A stretch of 5,217 bases of DNA from Akkermansiaceae bacterium (lineage in GTDB: Bacteria > Verrucomicrobiota > Verrucomicrobiia > Verrucomicrobiales > Akkermansiaceae): NCBI GenBank assembly GCA_025457805.1, contig JALOTR010000273.1, positions 1 through 5,217 of the forward strand. The letters are read 5' to 3'. The notes beneath the pieces are model-generated. The model searched no databases. It was not told where the DNA came from and worked only from the letters and a program-made list of their open reading frames with translations. Position 1 is the stretch's first letter. Each line of letters starts with the position of its first letter. Both the position numbers and the translations under genes were made by a program. Shown here one piece after another: positions 1-4,879 of the stretch.

Positions 1-658
1 AAATGGGAACCACGACGGGTGAACCATCGCTCGGGATGTCGAACACACCGCCATCGACGGGTGAGTCCGCATCGCGTTTTGGATCCACGATCCAGAGCTG
101 ATATTGGGCTTGGGTGGGGTTGTTCACGGGGACGCCACTGAGGATCATGTATCCTTCTTGGCGCGCATCGCTCCAGATCACCTTGCCGCCGGCTTGCGCG
201 AAGTCGCCAAGGCCGGAGAAATTCCGCTCAATCAGGTCCTTGGCTTCCGCACGAAGGCGGCTTTCTGCTTGGGCGGGAGGCAGGGGTGCGCTGCCTTTCG
301 GCAAATTCAGCGAAATCACAATCGCCGCCGCCGCCGCTGCCCAGCCGTTGGCAGGGTGGGTGAGGATTTTTTTCCACGCAGGGACCACCGGGCGGATGAC
401 CACATCCACGGGCGGGGCGCTGGTTTTTTCCGCCCACTCGTGAAGGCGGGATGAAAGGGATGAGGGCATGGGCTCAGCGGCGGCCTCGATGGCATCGATT
501 TCCAAAGTGGCTGCCAGCAGATCGAAATCCGCATCAGGGGCCAGGCCAAGTTGTTGGCAAAGGGCATCGAGTTCGCGTGACTCTTCCGGGCTCAGGTCGC
601 CAAGGGCGCGGCCTGCGCAGAGTTCATCAAATCGGATCTTGAGGTCGGATGGAGTCAT
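1..658 (-). CDS. RskA-type anti-sigma factor, 3' end cut by window
   Basis: The gene starts at ATG 658-656 and stays open for 219 codons to the window edge, so the C-terminus is missing. Residues 12-31 (ELCAGRALGDLSPEESRELD) resemble the N-terminal cytoplasmic, sigma-binding part of RskA-like proteins. Residues 105-119 (GWAAAAAAIVISLNL) are the only membrane-spanning candidate and are short. Residues 159-210 fit the RskA C-terminal domain: a Trp-containing strand (KVIWSD), then GYMILSGVPVN, QYQLWIVD, and a GG-F segment (DGGVFDIP). No HxxxCxxC zinc anti-sigma motif is present, as in the RskA class. The protein is expected to sit in the inner membrane, hold the upstream ECF sigma factor and release it after regulated proteolysis. 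Its start overlaps the sigma stop (ATGA) and has no Shine-Dalgarno site, which points to translational coupling. RskA proteins are usually somewhat longer, so perhaps a few dozen residues are lost. Confidence 0.9.
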   Translation of the reverse strand, partial: MTPSDLKIRFDELCAGRALGDLSPEESRELDALCQQLGLAPDADFDLLAATLEIDAIEAAAEPMPSSLSSRLHEWAEKTSAPPVDVVIRPVVPAWKKILTHPANGWAAAAAAIVISLNLPKGSAPLPPAQAESRLRAEAKDLIERNFSGLGDFAQAGGKVIWSDARQEGYMILSGVPVNNPTQAQYQLWIVDPKRDADSPVDGGVFDIPSDGSPVVVPI

Positions 659-1230
659 GACGCCGGTTGGATGTTGGAAATGCCCAGGCGTTGCAGGTGC
701 TCGCGCAGGGAGATGAGACCGCGCCGGAGGCGGGTCTTGACGGTGCCGAGCGGAAGACCGGTCTTTTCGGCAATTTCGGGATGGGTGAAACCATCCTCAA
801 AGAAAAGTTGGAAGAGTTGGCGGGTGTCCTCGGGCAAGGCTGCCACGGAGGATTTGATGGTTTCCGGATCGCAGGCGATCGAGGAAGCCGCAGCGTGCGG
901 CGTGGGGATGGATTCGGCAGCCTCCAGGGTTTCGAAACCTGGCTGGCGGCCCTGACGGCGGAGGTGATCGATGGAACGACGCCGCGCAATCAGACCAACG
1001 TAGGTGGTTTCCGAGGCGACCCGTGGATCGAAGAAGCCCGCTTTTTTCCAGATCTCGGTGAAAACTTCCTGCACCAGATCCTCGGCCTCGGTCGTGTCCT
1101 TGATCGAGCGGCGAACGATGCCCCACACCAGACTGCCGTAGCGGTCGATGCAATCGCGCATGGCGCGTGCATCCCCGGCGGCGAGTCGCGGCAGGATGGG
1201 TTCGGGGTTTGTTAGGTCGGCTGCTTTCAC
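655..1230 (-). CDS. ECF sigma-70 factor, SigK-like
   Basis: With the GTG start at 1230 the product is 191 residues, the normal ECF length. Region 2 spans about residues 26-95 and includes the core-binding segment EDLVQEVFTEIWKK (50-63) and the -10-recognition stretch around IARRRSIDHLRRQ. Region 4 spans about 130-180, with LPEDTRQLFQLFFEDGFTHPEIAE followed by the helix-turn-helix end LPLGTVKTRLRRGLISLREHL. That ending is very like mycobacterial SigK. The frame stays open upstream to an ATG at 1494, but those extra ~88 residues are low-complexity Arg/Pro-rich and cross a GC-rich hairpin, so I reject them. The GTG has no Shine-Dalgarno site but overlaps the stop of a possible 18-codon leader ORF. 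It is co-transcribed with the anti-sigma gene (stop/start overlap ATGA at 655-658) and is probably held inactive by it. The start is the least certain part; CTG 1233 is an alternative. Confidence 0.92.
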   Translation of the reverse strand: MKAADLTNPEPILPRLAAGDARAMRDCIDRYGSLVWGIVRRSIKDTTEAEDLVQEVFTEIWKKAGFFDPRVASETTYVGLIARRRSIDHLRRQGRQPGFETLEAAESIPTPHAAASSIACDPETIKSSVAALPEDTRQLFQLFFEDGFTHPEIAEKTGLPLGTVKTRLRRGLISLREHLQRLGISNIQPAS

Positions 1231-1283
1231 CAGTCGCTGGGGAACGTATGTGGCTTTTCCGTTTTGTCCAAAATTTCCTTCAT
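1227..1283 (-). CDS. possible 18-codon leader peptide before the ECF sigma gene
   Basis: An ATG at 1283-1281 opens a short frame reading MKEILDKTEKPHTFPSDW and stopping at TGA 1229-1227. The TGA overlaps the proposed GTG start of the sigma gene (GTGA). A purine-rich AGAAGG directly abuts the ATG, and a second GAAGGA precedes an in-frame TTG. The sigma start itself lacks a ribosome site, so translation through this small frame could deliver ribosomes to it. The alternative is that this is the true N-terminus of the sigma factor, joined by a frameshift or a sequencing error. Its reality is not proved by the sequence alone. Confidence 0.3.
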   Translation of the reverse strand: MKEILDKTEKPHTFPSDW

Positions 1284-1456
1284 CCTTCTGTGGGGTTGTG
1301 ATGGGCGGGCTTGTTTCCAAGGCACCACGCCTAACAATCCAGCGGGAGCGGATGGAGATGGGACCCTGTGTGAATCCCCGGCACCCGGCACGAATGGCCG
1401 GGAACCGGGGAAATGGAATGCTTTCCCTCATCGGGATGGTTGATTTGGCGGGTGGA
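1231..1456 (-). promoter_or_regulatory. fasciclin-sigma intergenic region
   Basis: This 226-bp gap between same-strand genes holds the GC hairpin (1375-1411) and the leader ORF (1227-1283). It also has a weaker bulged dyad: TTGTT 1311-1315 with AACAA 1333-1337, and AGGC 1320-1323 with GCCT 1329-1332. The promoter of the sigma/anti-sigma operon should lie here. By eye I could not find a convincing ECF-type -35/-10 pair, nor one shared with the region upstream of the fasciclin gene. Confidence 0.4.
1375..1411 (-). terminator. strong GC-rich hairpin between fasciclin and sigma genes
   Basis: The arms are 1375-1381 (TCCCCGG) with 1405-1411, and 1384-1389 (CCCGGC) with 1397-1402 (GCCGGG). They are separated by a 2x2 internal loop and closed by a 7-nt loop, giving 13 base pairs. 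It starts 45 nt past the fasciclin stop and lies about 90 nt before the leader ORF of the sigma gene. No U-tract follows on either strand, so it is not a canonical intrinsic terminator. It may terminate or attenuate read-through, or protect the fasciclin mRNA 3' end. Confidence 0.4.
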
Positions 1457-1960
1457 TCACTTCTTGTCGCCGGCTGGTGGCATGAGCACGGCATCGATGA
1501 TGTGGATTACACCGTTGCTCGCCTCGACATCCGCAGTGGTGACCTTGGAGTCATTCAAAAAGAGCGCACCATCCTTCACCACGAGGGTGATGGGCTTCTT
1601 GTTGAGGGCGGTGGCGGTGCTCAATTTCATGGCTGCCTTGGCATCCACTTTGCCTGCAACGACATGGTAGGTGAGGATGTCGGTTAGCTTGGCTTTGTTT
1701 TCCGGCTTGAGCAATTCTTCCACCGTGCCGGCTGGCAGCTTGGCGAAGGCTTCGTCTGTCGGAGCGAAGACCGTGAACGGTCCATCACCCTTCAAGGTGT
1801 CCACGAGGCCGGCAGCACCAAGGGCAGCCGCGAGGGTTTTGAACGAACCCGCTGCGACGGCGGTATCGACGATGTCTTTCTTCTCAGCTCCCGTGACAGA
1901 AGCGGTGGCAAGGGCAGCGACGCCAAGGAGGCAGGTAAGGGATTTGAATAACGATTTCAT
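1457..1960 (-). CDS. secreted fasciclin (FAS1) domain protein
   Basis: The product is 167 residues from ATG 1960. An in-frame ATG at 1990 would add [10 protein letters not shown] before the signal peptide, so the downstream ATG is preferred. Residues 1-25 form a Sec signal peptide: Lys at 2 and 6, a hydrophobic core [13 protein letters not shown], and a likely cut near VTGA|EKK. Cys10 is too early for a lipobox. The rest is a single FAS1 domain (about 27-163) with the H1 motif [11 protein letters not shown] (62-72), the central YH (98-99) and the H2 motif [12 protein letters not shown] (150-161). FAS1 domains act in adhesion or matrix interactions outside the cytoplasm. This one resembles the small single-domain MPT70/MPB70 type. 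The start has no Shine-Dalgarno site. The gene sits upstream of the ECF sigma/RskA pair on the same strand, which suggests that it is a target of that sigma factor. Confidence 0.95.
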   Translation of the reverse strand: MKSLFKSLTCLLGVAALATASVTGAEKKDIVDTAVAAGSFKTLAAALGAAGLVDTLKGDGPFTVFAPTDEAFAKLPAGTVEELLKPENKAKLTDILTYHVVAGKVDAKAAMKLSTATALNKKPITLVVKDGALFLNDSKVTTADVEASNGVIHIIDAVLMPPAGDKK

Positions 1961-1992
1961 GATGTTGATGTGGTTTGTGTGTTGGATCATTC

Positions 1993-2010
1993 AAACCGCA
2001 GTGGCGGTTT
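1993..2010. repeat. 7-bp perfect hairpin, with competing dyad 2001-2028
   Basis: AAACCGC (1993-1999) pairs with GCGGTTT (2004-2010) around a 4-nt loop. GTGGCG (2001-2006) can instead pair with CGCCAC (2023-2028), and the two structures exclude each other. They lie 33-68 nt upstream of the fasciclin ATG, so they would fall in its 5' leader or act as operator DNA. Confidence 0.45.
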
Positions 2011-2039
2011 CGGTGAGGCTTTCGCCACAGCTCGCGAAA

Positions 2040-2098
2040 TGGATTCAAAAATCGGACGAAAACTTTTTTCCGGTGCAAAATGCATTTTTTTGAATCCA
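2040..2098. repeat. perfect 12-bp inverted repeat in the divergent promoter region
   Basis: TGGATTCAAAAA (2040-2051) and TTTTTGAATCCA (2087-2098) are exact reverse complements separated by 35 bp. The spacer holds the self-complementary AAAATGCATTTT (2077-2088, partly overlapping the right arm) and a smaller CGGA/TCCG dyad (2053-2056 with 2069-2072). The arms are about 4.5 helical turns apart centre to centre. Binding by a dimeric regulator at both arms with looping, or an RNA or cruciform structure, are both possible. Confidence 0.55.
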
Positions 2099-2148
2099 AA
2101 CATCACTGGTCTGCGAACTGCATGGTGGAACCAACCCCCATCAACATC

Positions 2149-3009
2149 ATGGCATACGACTCCGACAGCAGCTTGAAATTCTATCTGAGGGAAATCTCCC
2201 GCACCCCGCTTCTAACGATCGAAGAGGAAATCGAGCTCGCCGAGCGCATCAAGATGGGCGACCAGGCGGCTCGTGATCACATGATCCGTGCAAACCTCCG
2301 GCTCGTCGTTAAGATTGCCGGAGATTACTCCGGATACGGCGTCTCGATGAGCGATCTGATTTCCGAAGGCAACATCGGCCTGATGAAGGCGGTGGAGCGT
2401 TTCGATCCGGAAAAAGGCGGCAAGCTTTCCACTTATGGAGCCTGGTGGATCAAACAATCCATCAAGCGGGCACTCGCCAATCAATCCAAGACGATCCGCC
2501 TGCCCGTCCACATGGTGGACAAGATCGCGCGGATGCGGCGGATTGCCTCGCTCTTGACTGAGGCTCTCGGTCGCGAACCCACCGACGAAGAATTGGCCAC
2601 CGAGTTGGGCCTGCCTCGCCAGAAGGTCGCCATGCTCAAGCAGGCAGCCCTGCGCCCGACATCGCTCGATGCCCCGGTCAACGAAGGCGAGGCCACCGAG
2701 CACGGAGATATCATCGGCGATGAGGCGGCTTCCAATCCGCTGGATATTCTAACGGACAAGAACCTGCACGACGAGATCGATGGTTTGCTTTCCATCCTTG
2801 ATGAGCGCGAACGCCGGATCATCGATGGCCGCTTCGGACTCAATGGCATCAAGCCGATGTTGTTGGAGGACGTGGGCCGTGAGTTCGGGGTTTCCCGCGA
2901 GCGGATCCGTCAGTTGCAGAACTCGGCACTCGCCAAAATGCGCCAGGCGCTGCTGAAAAAAGACAAGCCCGCGCCGAAATTGCGCGAGTCGAATTACGCG
3001 GATGCCTGA
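2149..3009 (+). CDS. sigma-70 family factor, group 2 (RpoD/RpoS-like)
   Basis: The product is 286 residues from ATG 2149. An in-frame ATG at 2080 would add 23 unremarkable residues, while MAYDSDSSLKFYLREISRTP looks like a standard start running into region 1.2 (about 7-36). Region 2 spans about 45-115, with DLISEGNIGLMKAVERFDPEKG and the -10-melting/recognition segment STYGAWWIKQSIKRALANQS, followed by KTIRLPVHMVDK. Region 3 spans about 123-200. Region 4 spans about 212-268, with the -35-binding helix-turn-helix LLEDVGREFGVSRERIRQLQ. It lacks region 1.1 and the long non-conserved insert of housekeeping RpoD, so a group 2 (stationary-phase or stress) role is more likely than the primary one. 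There is no Shine-Dalgarno site. Its 3' end overlaps the convergent glycohydrolase gene by 16 bp. Confidence 0.95.
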   Translation: MAYDSDSSLKFYLREISRTPLLTIEEEIELAERIKMGDQAARDHMIRANLRLVVKIAGDYSGYGVSMSDLISEGNIGLMKAVERFDPEKGGKLSTYGAWWIKQSIKRALANQSKTIRLPVHMVDKIARMRRIASLLTEALGREPTDEELATELGLPRQKVAMLKQAALRPTSLDAPVNEGEATEHGDIIGDEAASNPLDILTDKNLHDEIDGLLSILDERERRIIDGRFGLNGIKPMLLEDVGREFGVSRERIRQLQNSALAKMRQALLKKDKPAPKLRESNYADA

Positions 3010-3968
3010 GCATCTGCGGAGCCGCTCACCACAAAGTTCGCGGGCACGCCGCATGCGGCACCCAAAAGACTACCGGTGACGGCTCCCCGGTGGCAGTTGT
3101 CACCACCAACCATGGCGTTGGCAGTGATGCCCGCCGCGAAGTCATCATGATATTTCCAAGCGAGATATAAGGCCGCCGGCATGGCTTCAGCGATATAACA
3201 TGCCGGACTGAAACGCTCGCCGATGACTTTTTCGTCGGGTTGTGAGCGCCAAGAATCGGCCTTGGTTCCAGACAACCAATCGCCTCCCTCCCGGCGGATC
3301 GCCTCGTGCAGTGAAAGGTCTTCCTCAATTACGGCCCACAAGACCCTCACCAGCGTGTCTGCAGCGCGCAACACATTGGCATGCGCATGCGTGAGGGCGA
3401 CATGTTGTTTCACCGTCCGCCTCAAAGCTTCCCTCGGCGTCCCTTCCAATGCCGCTAACAAGGCAGGCACGGTGGCCAGCCCTCCGATGTGTTCATCGCT
3501 GATGCCACATTTCAACGGCTCTTTGCCTTGGGCATATCGGGTGAAAAAAGCCCGATGATATTCCTCCACATAGGTGTCCCGATGCCAACCGGGTTCCAGC
3601 ATGCAGGAAATATATCGTTGTAGCCAGGCTTCCGGATCGTAAGCACCATTCTGTTTCACCCATCGATAGAGTTCCGAGGCCAGTTTGAAGTTCAGCGTGT
3701 TTTCGCCAGCCTTGAGGAATTGATGATAATGCACCTCCCGCTGACCCCAGTATTGAGCCTGTTCGCGCAGGATGTCGCCGCGATCATTGAGCGGCACATA
3801 GCTCGACCGCCATAAAATGCTGCCCGGATGCGGATTGCGGGGTGCCATGAAGTGATCCACCACCCCGTAATCCCGGCGCAGCGCGGCGCGGTCGTAATAC
3901 CAATGCACCGGCATCGCCAACGCATCGGCAGCCAGCGATCCCAGATAGGCGGAAGTCCAACGGTTCAT
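2994..3968 (-). CDS. ADP-ribosylglycohydrolase-family protein, divergent (J1-crystallin-like)
   Basis: The product is 324 residues from ATG 3968, the usual family length. The start is supported by MNRWTSAYLGSLAADALAMP, which matches the family's opening GxxxGDALGxP helix with Ala-Ala replacing Gly-Asp context (AADALAMPVHWYYD, 14-26). The helix normally carrying the metal-binding TDDT reads GENTLN here (88-93). THAHANV (193-199) matches the family THxx segment. The C-terminal metal motif, normally GGDTDS-like, reads VGGDNCHRGAVTGSLLGA (287-304). The overall helical fold and Gly pattern of DraG/ARH enzymes are kept. Classical members remove ADP-ribose from proteins or small molecules using two Mg/Mn ions. 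With one Asp of each pair replaced, activity or substrate may differ, as in the J1-crystallin-like branch. It is probably a single-gene unit, convergent with the sigma-70 gene and divergent from the acetyltransferase. Confidence 0.88.
   Translation of the reverse strand: MNRWTSAYLGSLAADALAMPVHWYYDRAALRRDYGVVDHFMAPRNPHPGSILWRSSYVPLNDRGDILREQAQYWGQREVHYHQFLKAGENTLNFKLASELYRWVKQNGAYDPEAWLQRYISCMLEPGWHRDTYVEEYHRAFFTRYAQGKEPLKCGISDEHIGGLATVPALLAALEGTPREALRRTVKQHVALTHAHANVLRAADTLVRVLWAVIEEDLSLHEAIRREGGDWLSGTKADSWRSQPDEKVIGERFSPACYIAEAMPAALYLAWKYHDDFAAGITANAMVGGDNCHRGAVTGSLLGAACGVPANFVVSGSADAQASA
2997..3018 (+). terminator. hairpin on the convergent stop codons
   Basis: CGCGGATGC (2997-3005) pairs with GCATCTGCG (3010-3018) over a CTGA loop, giving nine pairs with one G-U in the plus-strand RNA. 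In the minus-strand RNA that pair becomes a C/A mismatch. The sigma-70 TGA stop lies in the loop, and the glycohydrolase TAA abuts the stem. No U-tract follows, so a role as a terminator is only suggested by its position. Confidence 0.35.
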
Positions 3969-4110
3969 GCGCTACCCGATACTCCGGACTTGCTCCCGCG
4001 CAAGCGGCATGTTGCTTCCCGTTTGGGGTTCCGCAGGGATTCCTCACCCGAACCGCCGCCATACAGCGAAGATCTTGAATTCCCCAGAGTTCCCAATACA
4101 AGCTCCCTCC
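3969..4110. promoter_or_regulatory. divergent gap between glycohydrolase and acetyltransferase genes
   Basis: This 142-bp gap should hold both promoters. I see only a 5-bp hairpin (CTTGC 3989-3993 with GCAAG 4000-4004) and a weak -35/-10-like pair (TTGAAT 4075-4080, TACAAG 4097-4102) that would give an almost leaderless transcript. A plus-strand frame is open across it from ATG 3967, but the peptide does not look like acetyltransferase sequence. Confidence 0.35.
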
Positions 4111-4845
4111 ATGGCCGACATGAAAATCCGCTGGAAGCTTGAACGCATGGATGAGGGAGCGGTTTCTGATCCGCGCTTTGCCGAATGTTTGATCCAGATC
4201 GAGGGGGTGATTGAGTATGATGGTCAGCCAGCCGGGCTGGTGGACGCCCATTATGTCTATTCGGATTGTCCGGACTCGGGCGAGGCATTCAGCGAACTTT
4301 GGGATATGGACGCAAGGAGTTGTGCCGTTTATGAGGAAATCAGCGACCCGGATTTGGACATGTTTCGCGAGCCCCTCCAGGAATTCCTCGATCCTGCATC
4401 CGGAATCCTCTGCGTGCACTTCATCGCCCTGCGTCCTGCATTTCGTGGCATTGGACTCGGGCAACGGGCGCTGCGCGAACTCGTGCGATCCATGGCCGAC
4501 CCACGAATCGGCCTGGTCCTGATGGATGCCCAACCGCTTCAGCACATGCCGCATGGATATGATGACTTCGACGAGGAAGTCCGCGATTTGCCATGGAACT
4601 CCGAAGCAGAGGATTTGGATCGATTGATCCGCCATTTCGAAACCTGGGGCATGAAACACCTGCAAGGAACCCGCTACATGTATGCAGCACCCGATGCCCT
4701 GCGCGACTCCAGAACACCTCAATGGCCGCCCTGTGTGATCCACGACCGTTGGAATACCTGCTACGTGTGTGGCGGATGGGTCAATCTCGAAGCCGGCGAA
4801 GGCCGTGCGGACGATGACGGAGCGGTGCATACGGTATGCGAGTGA
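4111..4845 (+). CDS. GNAT-family N-acetyltransferase with Cys/His tail
   Basis: The product is 244 residues from ATG 4111 (MADMKIRWKLERM). An ATG at 4120 is an alternative. The frame is open to ATG 3967, but that would overlap the divergent gene's start. The acetyl-CoA site, GNAT motif A, is visible: strand GILCVHFIALRPAF (98-111), then the pyrophosphate loop R112-G-x-G115-x-G117 (FRGIGLGQRALRELV) and a helix. Strand PRIGLVLMDAQP (131-142) follows, and MKHLQGTRYMYA (181-192) may be the later motif B strand. The substrate is unknown. The C-terminus is unusual: Cys217-x2-Cys220 and His240-x2-Cys243, a spacing like a small zinc knuckle, follows the GNAT core. The middle section is acidic (DDFDEEVRD). 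It probably shares a transcript with the next gene, 34 bp downstream. Confidence 0.82.
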   Translation: MADMKIRWKLERMDEGAVSDPRFAECLIQIEGVIEYDGQPAGLVDAHYVYSDCPDSGEAFSELWDMDARSCAVYEEISDPDLDMFREPLQEFLDPASGILCVHFIALRPAFRGIGLGQRALRELVRSMADPRIGLVLMDAQPLQHMPHGYDDFDEEVRDLPWNSEAEDLDRLIRHFETWGMKHLQGTRYMYAAPDALRDSRTPQWPPCVIHDRWNTCYVCGGWVNLEAGEGRADDDGAVHTVCE

Positions 4846-4879
4846 CCAAAGAAAACCGACTCCTTCCAAACACAAGGCG

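Larger units (their letters stand above)
1961..2148. promoter_or_regulatory. divergent promoter region of fasciclin and sigma-70 genes
   Basis: This 188-bp region must carry promoters for both divergent genes. It contains the most AT-rich stretch of the window (about 2041-2100) and several dyads: a 7-bp hairpin 1993-2010, an overlapping 6-bp dyad 2001-2028, and the perfect 12-bp inverted repeat 2040-2098, which encloses the palindrome AAAATGCATTTT. No clear TTGACA/TATAAT pair is visible in either direction. The plus-strand frame is open from ATG 2080 through the end of this region, but that N-terminal part is not conserved-looking. Confidence 0.5.

Noticed and set aside
104..454. Open plus-strand frame of 116 codons opposite the anti-sigma gene
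   Set aside because: The minus strand reads a complete RskA-like pattern in one frame over the whole stretch, so this is a shadow.
667..1215. Open plus-strand frame of 182 codons opposite the ECF sigma gene
   Set aside because: It is the antisense shadow of a clear sigma factor; its peptide shows no motif.
1231..1494. Longer ECF sigma start at ATG 1494
   Set aside because: It would add about 88 Arg/Pro/Ser-rich residues not seen in ECF factors and would cross the GC-rich hairpin.
2077..2088. AAAATGCATTTT and the following T-run as an intrinsic terminator
   Set aside because: The stem is AT-only with no loop, and it lies upstream of a gene; it fits better as part of the promoter-region dyad.
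2212..2703. Open minus-strand frame opposite the sigma-70 gene
   Set aside because: It is a shadow of a highly conserved coding region with no independent evidence.
4075..4102. TTGAAT...TACAAG promoter-like pair before the GNAT gene
   Set aside because: Only four of six bases match in each box, and the transcript would begin almost at the ATG; this is too weak to call.
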